From Zhongshania marina (lineage in GTDB: Bacteria > Pseudomonadota > Gammaproteobacteria > Pseudomonadales > Spongiibacteraceae): a stretch of 64,000 nt of DNA. This document shows, in pieces, positions 43,342 to 50,470 of this stretch. The notes beneath the pieces were generated by a model, which worked only from the letters and a program-made list of their open reading frames with translations, did no database searches and was not told the origin of the DNA. The stretch covers positions 17,039-81,038 of the forward strand of contig NZ_PQGG01000036.1 in NCBI RefSeq assembly GCF_002915595.1, read 5' to 3'. Made by a program: the position numbers and the translations under genes. The first letter of the stretch is position 1, and every line of letters begins with the position of its first letter.

Positions 43342-44075
43342 TAGCAACCCATTCCACCAGACACGCCGATGGTCTCACCGGTAATAAAGCCGGCTTCGTC
43401 AGAAGCTAAAAACGCCACGGTTGCCGCCACCTCTTCCGGTGTGCCTAGGCGACCGAGCAGAGTTGATGCCTCCATCGCCTTTAGCAATTTTTCGCCGCCC
43501 TCTTCAACCGCAGTGCGGAGCAAGGGGGTGTCTACTGGGCCGGGCGCGATAACATTGGCGGTAATGCCCAAGCGACCATTTTCACGGGCCAAGGATTTTG
43601 TAAAAGCAATAACACCACCTTTGGCTGCAGCGTAAACCGAGCCGCCACGTGAACCTTGACGACCAGCTTCAGAGCCAATATTGATAATGCGACCAAAGCC
43701 CGCCGCCTGCATGGCAGGCAGAGCAGCATGGCTGGTTGCCAATACCGCTTGCAGATTTACATTCAATAAATACTGCCATTCACTGAAGGTCGTTTTAGTA
43801 AAAAAAGCGTGCTGATCGATTCCGGCATTGTTAACCACAACATCGAAGGGACCGTGCTGACTGACGGTATCGTGGCAAGCTTGGATATCTGAGACATCCA
43901 ACTCCACTGCCTTGGCACCGGTCATTTCAACCACTGCCGCAGCGGACGCCATATCACGCGCGGAAAAAACCACATCACAACCTTCCGCGACCAGACGCTT
44001 AACTATTGCCGCCCCGATTCCTTTGCCACCACCGGTGACAAAAGCGCGACGGCCTTTAAGAGATTTATGCTGCAT
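43341..44075 (-). CDS. Short-chain dehydrogenase/reductase, FabG-like
   Basis: A 244-residue SDR. GRRAFVTGGGKGIGAAIV is the cofactor loop, NNAGIDQHAF the NAG motif, the catalytic Ser is in IINIGSEAG, and YAAAKGG supplies Tyr and Lys. The end GVSGGMGC matches FabG-like enzymes (where xVDGGxx is common). It probably dehydrogenates a cis-dihydrodiol or hydroxyacyl-CoA produced by the dioxygenase/crotonase steps. It is three bases from the preceding crotonase gene and overlaps the esterase gene by one base, so it is tightly coupled in the operon. Confidence 0.92.
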   Translation of the reverse strand: MQHKSLKGRRAFVTGGGKGIGAAIVKRLVAEGCDVVFSARDMASAAAVVEMTGAKAVELDVSDIQACHDTVSQHGPFDVVVNNAGIDQHAFFTKTTFSEWQYLLNVNLQAVLATSHAALPAMQAAGFGRIINIGSEAGRQGSRGGSVYAAAKGGVIAFTKSLARENGRLGITANVIAPGPVDTPLLRTAVEEGGEKLLKAMEASTLLGRLGTPEEVAATVAFLASDEAGFITGETIGVSGGMGC

Positions 44076-44077
44076 AT

Positions 44078-44902
44078 TTACTCGCCTTTAAACTGGGGAG
44101 CCCGACGTTCTATCACTGCAGCAAGGCCTTCAGAAACATCTTTAGTTCGGCATAGATTGGCAACCGTACGCGCTTCTTCCGGCATCGCAGCATCAATACC
44201 CAAACCAATTCCAGTCCAAAGTAAACGTTTTGTTGCTGCCAACGCCATCGGCGCGCCTTCGGCCATTTTTCGAGCGTACTTCATGGCCTCTTCTTGGAGT
44301 TGATCGTCAGCAACTATTTTATTAATCAAACCCAGCGACAGCGCCTCATCAGCACCCATAGTCGGGTTCATCAATAGCATTTCAGCCGCCTTACGAGCAC
44401 CCACCAAACGCGGCAAGGTCACTGACAAACCAGCGTCGGGTGCCATCGCTACTCGAGTTGCACCGGCGAGGTATTTACTAGACTGACCGGCGATAACAAT
44501 ATCGCTGGCGCAGACTAATCCCATGCCACCACCGCCAGCGGCAAAGCCCTGAACAGCGGCAATCACAGGTGCATCTAAATGCACCATGGCGGTAATAGCC
44601 ACTTGCAGATGCAAGGTTGCCTGACGAATATATTCACGCAGATCACTGCCTTTTGAGGCAAAGGTATGCACATCGCCACCGGCACAGAAGTTCGCGCCCT
44701 TGCCGGTAAGCAATACCACGCGAACGCGGCGGTCACCGTGGCATACCATCAGTGCGGCATACAGTGCTTCAAGGGTGGGAATGTCTAAGCCATTAGCTGA
44801 CTCAGGGCGATTCAATTGCAGGTGCGCCACGCCGCTATCAAGCGTCAGCAACGCCGCGCCCTCTCCGATCAATACTTCTGGATTGGTCTTGGCTTCGCTC
44901 AT
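44078..44902 (-). CDS. Crotonase-family protein, PaaG-type isomerase-like
   Basis: A 274-residue crotonase with NRPESANGLD, the oxyanion loop GKGANFCAGGDVHTFASKG and VQGFAAGGGMGLVCASDIVIAG. The hydratase glutamates are not in place: the first position has MGLVC and the second region reads VAMAPDAGLSVTLPRLVG, in which APDAG matches the PaaG/ECI isomerase group using an Asp. It may isomerise an epoxide or shift a double bond after ring activation. It lies ten bases downstream of the dioxygenase beta gene. Confidence 0.9.
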   Translation of the reverse strand: MSEAKTNPEVLIGEGAALLTLDSGVAHLQLNRPESANGLDIPTLEALYAALMVCHGDRRVRVVLLTGKGANFCAGGDVHTFASKGSDLREYIRQATLHLQVAITAMVHLDAPVIAAVQGFAAGGGGMGLVCASDIVIAGQSSKYLAGATRVAMAPDAGLSVTLPRLVGARKAAEMLLMNPTMGADEALSLGLINKIVADDQLQEEAMKYARKMAEGAPMALAATKRLLWTGIGLGIDAAMPEEARTVANLCRTKDVSEGLAAVIERRAPQFKGE

Positions 44903-44912
44903 CGCTGACTCC

Positions 44913-45401
44913 TTAAACTAGGAAAGATAGGGTGTAGAGTGGTTTTTCGTTATTCACCAACACCACTTTTTTACGCGCCATACGGAAACCCTCTTCGGTG
45001 CGACGCAGTAAAAATTCATTACGGGTCGCCCAGACAGTGTCGGCACGCAAATTACATTCAAAAATCATCGCGTTGCTGGCGACTTTAACTTCATCGCCAT
45101 TCACGTCTAGAATTTCTATATTCGATACCACGCGGCCCAATGAAGACGCCGGCGCTTGGGTGTGACGTTTACCCGTGTAGAACTGCTTTATACGCAGGCC
45201 GATACGTGAGCGGTTGTCATAAATAATTGACATCTGCTCTTCTGGGTCGATGTCCGCGCCATTGGCAGGCACCCAATAAATCGCGTCGTCGGTCCACAGT
45301 GCCTCCCACTCGCTGTACAGATTACTGTCCTGCAAGCGCGCTTCCATATACAAAAATTGCTGAACCTCGGCCAATAAGGCCAGATCTATTTGGCTACTCA
45401 T
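44913..45401 (-). CDS. Aromatic-ring-hydroxylating dioxygenase, beta subunit
   Basis: A 162-residue beta subunit with the SnoaL-like cone fold: an N-terminal helix (QFLYMEARLQDSNLYSEWEALWTDDAIYWVPA), the IYDNRSRIGLRIKQF strand and RVVSNIEI. The start ATG 45401 overlaps the alpha-subunit stop codon by four bases (ATGA); an upstream in-frame start at 45434 is inside the alpha gene. Beta subunits carry no cofactor and structure the alpha3-beta3 hexamer. The usual length is 160-190 residues, as here. Confidence 0.93.
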   Translation of the reverse strand: MSSQIDLALLAEVQQFLYMEARLQDSNLYSEWEALWTDDAIYWVPANGADIDPEEQMSIIYDNRSRIGLRIKQFYTGKRHTQAPASSLGRVVSNIEILDVNGDEVKVASNAMIFECNLRADTVWATRNEFLLRRTEEGFRMARKKVVLVNNEKPLYTLSFLV

Positions 45402-46660
45402 TCTGCCTCCATCAATTCGCGGTAGTGACGCCAAATGCCACGCGACGTTACTTCGTCAGTTGCATCACCCACCATAAAGCCTTCTTCGTCGCGACGTTCA
45501 CGGTGCTTACCACGACCAAGATAATTCCACTCTGGCATCTTACTTTTTACGCCGCGTTGGGTGCGCTCGTACATTTCTGAGTCATCGGCCAATAAGAAAC
45601 CGGCAGGCCCAACCGAGCCCATCGTCTGCTGACGCAGACGACGGTTCAAATCTGGCGCGCCTTTAAATTGCAGCGCAGTGACGTGCTGAATACTTTCATC
45701 TACAGCCAACGGCTGTATCACAAAAATTTGAATTTCTGCGATGAACAAATTCGGGAAAATCATGACGTGAGGGGTACCGTCGATCATAATTTCCCGCGCT
45801 TTTTCTTCGCCGTAAGCGGCTTTCATTTTTTCAACATAATCCGGCAGGCGCGCTTCATTGGTGCCAAACCAGTTCATAGGCTTGTCGATGCGACGGAATT
45901 CGGGACGCAGATCGTTTTCTGTGTGACCGTCACCTAGATCCCGTGCAACCGCCGTAGAGTCACTGCTGTACAGATCGCCGATACCACTTTTGGCGATACT
46001 AAAGATTGAGGCATGCACAAACTGCGGGTGGTAGCCGTCAGTTTCGTTCTCAACAATAAACTTCCAGTTAGCCTTGGCGCGGTGCTGCAGGAAACCAGCG
46101 GTAATTTCCACTTCGCCCTCTGGCGAGGTTTGCACCAAACGGTCAATCGCGTCGCGACCGCCCGCACCCAAATGCTCTTCTAAACTTGGGCCTTCGTCGG
46201 CAAAGCTGCCAAACACAAAGCCTTTATACTCGGCAACGCGATTAACCTGACCTAGGCCAAGCTCGCTGCGGTCTGCGGTGTCGTAACCATCAGGAAAGGG
46301 GAAGCCGCGCAGCTCACCGCTATTAGAGAAGGTCCAGCCGTGGTAAGGGCAGGTAAATGAACCACGGTTACCCTTGGCCTGCAGACATACCTGGTTTGCG
46401 CGGTGCGGACAGCGGTTGAGCAACAGGCGAATGACGCCGTCACGACCACGGGTCATAATCAGTGGCTGAGGCCCAATCGATTTAGACACAAAATCATTGG
46501 CATTGGGGACTTCACTGGCGTGACCGACATATACCCAAGTTTTATACCAAATTTTTTCCAGCTCAAGCTGAAAGATCGCCTCATCGGTATACACAGAACC
46601 ATGCACACGGTCGGACTGAATTAAGTCCGCGATATTTGGTGTTGAAGATTGACTTTCCAT
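45398..46660 (-). CDS. Aromatic-ring-hydroxylating dioxygenase, alpha subunit
   Basis: A 420-residue alpha subunit. Rieske ligands are C84/H86 (CPHRANQVC) and C104/H107 (FTCPYHGWTF), and the mononuclear iron triad lies in ENETDGYHPQFVH. The enzyme inserts both atoms of O2 into an aromatic or enoyl ring to give a cis-diol. The ATG at 46660 is preferred over GTG 46663. No ferredoxin or ferredoxin reductase is in the operon, so electrons must come from elsewhere. It is the first gene of a 15-gene minus-strand operon and a regulon palindrome lies 147 bp upstream. Confidence 0.94.
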   Translation of the reverse strand: MESQSSTPNIADLIQSDRVHGSVYTDEAIFQLELEKIWYKTWVYVGHASEVPNANDFVSKSIGPQPLIMTRGRDGVIRLLLNRCPHRANQVCLQAKGNRGSFTCPYHGWTFSNSGELRGFPFPDGYDTADRSELGLGQVNRVAEYKGFVFGSFADEGPSLEEHLGAGGRDAIDRLVQTSPEGEVEITAGFLQHRAKANWKFIVENETDGYHPQFVHASIFSIAKSGIGDLYSSDSTAVARDLGDGHTENDLRPEFRRIDKPMNWFGTNEARLPDYVEKMKAAYGEEKAREIMIDGTPHVMIFPNLFIAEIQIFVIQPLAVDESIQHVTALQFKGAPDLNRRLRQQTMGSVGPAGFLLADDSEMYERTQRGVKSKMPEWNYLGRGKHRERRDEEGFMVGDATDEVTSRGIWRHYRELMEAE

Positions 46661-46807
46661 CACCCTACTCTCGTTAAATTGAGGTTTTTACCGGCCACAG
46701 ACTAGGCCGGCGCTTATACAACTGCATATCCACACTACGGCAACCATTCACAGTAAATACGGTATTCTCAGCAGAGATAACTTTACGGAGATGTGTCGCA
46801 GCGGAGA

Positions 46808-46823
46808 TCGTCGTTTCCGACGA
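46808..46823. promoter_or_regulatory. Regulon palindrome before the dioxygenase operon
   Basis: TCGTCG-TTTC-CGACGA is perfect. It lies between the rubredoxin stop and the dioxygenase alpha start, 147 bp before the latter, and is the only recognisable control site for the 15-kb operon. Confidence 0.78.
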
Positions 46824-46836
46824 ATAGCAGCAAGGA

Positions 46837-47001
46837 TCACTCTTCGATTAGATCGTAGTCTTCTTTGCCGACGCCACAATCTGGGCACATCCAATCGTCG
46901 GGGATATCCTCAAACTTGGTACCAGGGGCGATTCCACTATCTGGATCACCCAAACGCTCATCGTAGATATGTGAGCAAAAACGGCATTGATAACGGCGCA
47001 T
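46837..47001 (-). CDS. Rubredoxin
   Basis: A 54-residue one-iron rubredoxin. The two knuckles are present as CRFC (residues 6-9) and CPDC (39-42), with the conserved DERLGDPDSGIAPGTKFEDIPDDW between them. It transfers electrons to membrane di-iron hydroxylases such as AlkB and to related desaturases. It lies 66 bp downstream of the membrane di-iron oxygenase gene on the same strand, so it is very probably its electron donor; no rubredoxin reductase is seen. A longer overlapping frame (46848-47174) is not the gene. Confidence 0.95.
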   Translation of the reverse strand: MRRYQCRFCSHIYDERLGDPDSGIAPGTKFEDIPDDWMCPDCGVGKEDYDLIEE

Positions 47002-47067
47002 AATTCTCTCCTTCTTGACCAGCCTCGCATCGAACCGGCCTTATCGTTTATGACTACTTTTAATAAT

Positions 47068-47964
47068 TTATTCAGGCTGACCGGGGTAAATCGTCGGCCG
47101 AATTGCAAAGCCATGCTGAACAGCCAAATCTTTGCGACGCAGCTGCACTTCCAGCAAGCGGAACACTTTTTCATTGTTGTAAAAGGGCGTCATAGGATAG
47201 AGGTGGTGAATCAAATGGTAGTTTTGGTACTGCAACACCGGATTCATCAACCACTCAAAACCTTCACGAATCGTGGTGGCGCGGGTGTAGTTCTCTTCCT
47301 GCGACACATCGTGTGGCACATGCGGCAGCCAGAAAAAGCTAAAACCCAAAAACAACAGAATCAAACGCGATGGCAAAAACCACAACATAAACACTTCTAG
47401 GGCGTAGCCGTAGTAGCTAAGCACTGCAATCACAACAATGACAAGCGCCAAACGACGCAGACACGCCTTCAAAAATGGCCCAGACACTTTATCGCCGTGG
47501 CGCAAGGCGTATACAAAGTAAACCGCGTCAATTGCCATCCAACGGAAAGGCAGGGTGTACCACGCGCCATTAAATGCCTTATCAGGGTCGCGGTCGCCGC
47601 TTGCAAAACGGTGGTGCAGAATATGCGCCCAACGGAACATGCGCACATCGACATAGGGCAACACCAAATTTAAACCCAGCTGACCAACACCGTCGTTCAC
47701 CTTGGTATTGCTAGATACTGCGCGGTGAATCGAGTCGTGAATAACACTAAATGCGAGATAACCCACCACCGAGTTCAATATGGTTCCCACCCACAGCGGC
47801 CACTGACCGCTACCGCACAAGCTGTATGTCAGCGCGTAAGACAGGGTCAAGGCCACCGTCATCGCAATGGTTGGCCACGAATACTTTGGCGTACTGGTTA
47901 AGCGCTTAAACTCCGCTCGCTGCTCAACACTTAACTCATCTAATGGAACTGCTGCTCTGCTCAT
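47068..47964 (-). CDS. Fatty-acid desaturase-family membrane di-iron oxygenase
   Basis: A 298-residue membrane protein with four to six hydrophobic segments and three histidine boxes: HDSIH near residue 76, HILHH near 114 and HLIHH near 252, which bind the di-iron centre. The family includes desaturases, beta-carotene hydroxylases and alkane or xylene hydroxylases. The rubredoxin gene directly downstream indicates AlkB-like electron supply. It probably hydroxylates or desaturates a hydrophobic substrate at the inner membrane. A regulon palindrome lies 62 bp upstream. Confidence 0.9.
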   Translation of the reverse strand: MSRAAVPLDELSVEQRAEFKRLTSTPKYSWPTIAMTVALTLSYALTYSLCGSGQWPLWVGTILNSVVGYLAFSVIHDSIHRAVSSNTKVNDGVGQLGLNLVLPYVDVRMFRWAHILHHRFASGDRDPDKAFNGAWYTLPFRWMAIDAVYFVYALRHGDKVSGPFLKACLRRLALVIVVIAVLSYYGYALEVFMLWFLPSRLILLFLGFSFFWLPHVPHDVSQEENYTRATTIREGFEWLMNPVLQYQNYHLIHHLYPMTPFYNNEKVFRLLEVQLRRKDLAVQHGFAIRPTIYPGQPE

Positions 47965-48026
47965 TGCTTCCTCCTGCGCAGCCGCGCTGCATCTAATTAT
48001 CTTGTTTTCTTTGTCGTCACTTCACA

Positions 48027-48042
48027 TCGTCGCAAGCGACGA
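48027..48042. promoter_or_regulatory. Regulon palindrome before the di-iron oxygenase-rubredoxin genes
   Basis: TCGTCG-CAAG-CGACGA is perfect, 62 bp before the oxygenase start codon and 11 bp past the end of the TetR gene. Confidence 0.78.
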
Positions 48043-48053
48043 GACACTAAAAA

Positions 48054-48659
48054 TCAATCTTCAATCATCGCGCTGCCGAGCAGACGCTGAATCAACGGCA
48101 CGACTATTTCGTCTAACTCCATGCCATGCACCAACTGGTCTGCAGTGTGCAGGCTTAACAAACCGTGCAAGGCAACCCAAAAATGGTGGGCAATTTCACG
48201 CGCCTGCCCCCGCAAAAGCCCCGCATCAATACAGCGCTGCAATACCGCCACAACGTGGTCGAATACATCGCGACGCGCCGCCAAGACATCGGGATATAAC
48301 TCTGGCGACGGCTGTTCCGTCGCAAAAATCAACATGTAATCCTCGGGATGCTCCCGCGCAAAGGTCAAATATCCCTCGGCAACAGACTGTACTTTGCCCA
48401 GCGGGCTGTCTGCGCGGGACTCATATTCCCGAACATAGGCCTCAAAGGTTGCCAAGGCATCTGCCCGCATCCGCGCCAACAGCGCCTCTTTGTTTTCAAA
48501 ATAGCGGTACGGCAGGGTGTGACTAATACCCGCCGCCTCTGCGATACGCCTAAAACTCAACGCCGACAGCCCTTCGCGGCGATAGACGTCCAATGCTGTC
48601 GTCGACAAACGCTCACGCATTGACTCCATCTCGTCTTCACTTAGCTGTATTCGTGGCAT
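48054..48659 (-). CDS. TetR/AcrR-family transcriptional regulator
   Basis: A 201-residue TetR protein; the N-terminus GLSALSFRRIAEAAGISHTLPYRYFENKEALLARM is the DNA-binding domain. The rest is a ligand domain of the kind seen in lipid- and solvent-responsive repressors. A long perfect inverted repeat 19-56 bp upstream of its start (48679-48715) is almost certainly its autoregulatory operator. It sits between the oxygenase-rubredoxin genes and a thiolase gene on the same strand. Its operator sequence differs from the TCGTCG palindrome, so it is an independent control layer. Confidence 0.92.
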   Translation of the reverse strand: MPRIQLSEDEMESMRERLSTTALDVYRREGLSALSFRRIAEAAGISHTLPYRYFENKEALLARMRADALATFEAYVREYESRADSPLGKVQSVAEGYLTFAREHPEDYMLIFATEQPSPELYPDVLAARRDVFDHVVAVLQRCIDAGLLRGQAREIAHHFWVALHGLLSLHTADQLVHGMELDEIVVPLIQRLLGSAMIED

Positions 48660-48678
48660 CGCAGACCGCCTTCAAAGC

Positions 48679-48715
48679 AATAATAAACACTGTTAAATTT
48701 ACAGTGTTTATTATT
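48679..48715. promoter_or_regulatory. TetR operator (15-bp perfect arms)
   Basis: AATAATAAACACTGT (48679-48693) and its exact reverse complement (48701-48715) flank a seven-base AT centre. Position immediately upstream of the TetR start fits autorepression. Confidence 0.85.
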
Positions 48716-48727
48716 AACTGAAAAAGA

Positions 48728-48759
48728 AGGCCTGTGCAAGTTTTAAGCGACACAGGCCT
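48728..48759 (-). terminator. Rho-independent terminator of the thiolase gene
   Basis: Read leftward, AGGCCTGTG and CACAGGCCT form a nine-bp stem followed by TTCTTTTT, 11 bp past the thiolase stop codon. It separates the thiolase from the TetR operator. Confidence 0.9.
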
Positions 48760-48770
48760 ACAATTTCTGA

Positions 48771-49949
48771 TTAAATTTTGTACATTGTTACCACGGCCGC
48801 ACCACCCAAACCAAGGTTGTGCTGTAAAGCCACTCGGGCACCTTCAACCTGACGATCTTCAGCCATACCGCGCAAATGCCAGCACAATTCAACACACTGC
48901 GCCACGCCGGTAGCGCCAATCGGGTGCCCCTTAGACATCAAACCACCCGATGGATTTACCACCACGCGACCACCGTAGGTATTGTCGCCATCGTTTATAA
49001 ACTTGCTGGCTTCACCTTCACCGCAAAGACCTAAACCTTCATAGGTGATAACTTCATTTGGAGTAAAGCAGTCATGCAATTCAACAACATTTACATCCTC
49101 CGGCCCCATACCAGCCTGCTCGTAAGCAACCGCAGCAGCGCGGCGCGTCATTTGCGCACCAACCAAGTTCATTGCTGAATCCCAGCTATCGCTGTGATCC
49201 GTCGCCATACCCTGCCCCGCTATTTCTACACCATGATTAATGCCATGACGTTTTGCGAAGTCTTCGCTACACACAATTGCCGCCGCCGCACCGCAGGTTG
49301 GTGGGCAGGCCATAAAGCGGGTTAAATGTGGCTCGTAAATGACCGGTGAGGTCATCACCTCTTCCAAAGTCATTGGCTTGGTAAAGAGCGCATAAGGGTT
49401 TTTCATTGCGTGATTGCGGGTCTTTACCGCAACCTTGCCAAAAATATCCGGATTGGCATCGTATTTCTTCAAGTAATCCATACCGCCGGCACCAAAGACG
49501 CAAGGCGCGGGACCAGCCTGCGTTACCGCGTAACCGAGGCGATTCAAATGTCCTGTAAAATCTTCAAACGGGCTTGGGCGATCATCCCAAGATGTACCCA
49601 GTGCACCGGGGCGCATCTGTTCAAACCCTACAACCAACGCGCATTCAAGCATGCCGCCAGCAACTGCTTGGCGCGCAAGAAATAGCGCCGTAGAACCGCT
49701 AGAGCAATTATTGTTCACATTAATAATGGGAATGGCGGTCTCACCAACACGATACAAGGCTTTTTGACCGCAGGTGCTATCACCATAGATATAACTTGCG
49801 TAGGCTTGCTGCACTTCGCTGTACTCAATACCCGCATCTTTCAATGCCAGACGTACCGCCTTTTCTGCCATTACATCGTAATCTTCGTTTTGACCTGGTT
49901 TGGCAAACTTCACCATACCCACGCCGGCAACTATCGCTTTTTCGCTCAT
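48771..49949 (-). CDS. SCP-x-type thiolase (lipid-transfer-protein class)
   Basis: A 392-residue thiolase. The active-site Cys is C82 in VNNNCSSGSTALF, His and Gly are in KGHPIGATGVAQC, and HNLGLGGAAVVTM ends the chain. It is of the same class as human SCP2/SCPx thiolase and the mycobacterial Ltp group, used for branched and sterol-type 3-oxoacyl-CoA. It is a separate transcription unit with a regulon palindrome 114 bp upstream and its own terminator. It is not closely similar to the thiolase at 39637-40839 and probably acts on a different chain length or ring product. Confidence 0.93.
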   Translation of the reverse strand: MSEKAIVAGVGMVKFAKPGQNEDYDVMAEKAVRLALKDAGIEYSEVQQAYASYIYGDSTCGQKALYRVGETAIPIINVNNNCSSGSTALFLARQAVAGGMLECALVVGFEQMRPGALGTSWDDRPSPFEDFTGHLNRLGYAVTQAGPAPCVFGAGGMDYLKKYDANPDIFGKVAVKTRNHAMKNPYALFTKPMTLEEVMTSPVIYEPHLTRFMACPPTCGAAAAIVCSEDFAKRHGINHGVEIAGQGMATDHSDSWDSAMNLVGAQMTRRAAAVAYEQAGMGPEDVNVVELHDCFTPNEVITYEGLGLCGEGEASKFINDGDNTYGGRVVVNPSGGLMSKGHPIGATGVAQCVELCWHLRGMAEDRQVEGARVALQHNLGLGGAAVVTMYKI

Positions 49950-50063
49950 TGTATTTACTTACCCATAGAATGCGTTTTTAAAAGGCCTACATCAGCAGGA
50001 TCGCAGACCCGATAAAACCAGAATTTGTAAGGTAAATACTCCACTACAGCAGGGTATATCTCG

Positions 50064-50079
50064 TCGTCGGATCAGACGA
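50064..50079. promoter_or_regulatory. Regulon palindrome before the SCP-x thiolase
   Basis: TCGTCG-GATC-AGACGA has one mismatch in the right arm. It is 114 bp from the thiolase start. Confidence 0.68.
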
Positions 50080-50158
50080 TTTTCCTAGTCCCTACAGAAT
50101 AATCAACCTCAAAAAAGTAACCGACCAAAGTAATCTAATTCCATTTCAAGCGACGCAT

Positions 50159-50174
50159 TCGTCGGAACCGACGA
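50159..50174. promoter_or_regulatory. Regulon palindrome before the FadB-like gene
   Basis: TCGTCG-GAAC-CGACGA is perfect. It is 98 bp before a possible small ORF and 296 bp before the FadB-like start. Confidence 0.75.
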
Positions 50175-50272
50175 GAATAAAAGCCTTCACGCACGCCTAC
50201 AATAACTGCATAAATGACTAAATAGACTTAGAGTGCGCGCCTAAATACAGAAAGTATCCGGTACAAACCGCA

Positions 50273-50401
50273 ATGCGACTCAACACGAACACACAGTTTG
50301 CCTGTGTAAACAACGCACTGATACTTACATTCTTTAAGATCATATCATTCGTTGTTTGGGTGCTCGCCATTCTTATCGGCTTACTGGCATTTTTCTCGTA
50401 A
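50273..50401 (+). CDS. Possible 42-residue single-pass membrane peptide
   Basis: ATG 50273 opens 42 codons ending at TAA 50399-50401. The second half (FFKIISFVVWVLAILIGLLAFF) is split here only for display and is one strongly hydrophobic helix after a polar N-terminus (MRLNTNTQFACVN). It lies 69 bp before the FadB-like gene and 98 bp after a regulon palindrome, which would fit better as an activator distance for this ORF than for fadB. No ribosome-binding site stands out, so it may be non-coding. Confidence 0.35.
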   Translation: MRLNTNTQFACVNNALILTFFKIISFVVWVLAILIGLLAFFS

Positions 50402-50470
50402 AACTAAGCGTTCAGCACAATTCAGTAACACCTGAAACGCAGCACACAATTTGGATGGCAAGGATTTAAC

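Larger units (their letters stand above)
49950..50470. promoter_or_regulatory. Divergent control region with two regulon palindromes
   Basis: A 521-base region between the leftward thiolase and the rightward FadB-like gene. It contains the palindromes at 50064 and 50159 and a possible 42-residue membrane-peptide ORF at 50273-50401. Nothing else is recognised. Confidence 0.55.

Noticed and set aside
46848..47174. 108-codon frame overlapping the rubredoxin region on the minus strand.
   Set aside because: The shorter frame at 46837-47001 encodes a perfect rubredoxin with both CxxC knuckles, so the longer frame is spurious.
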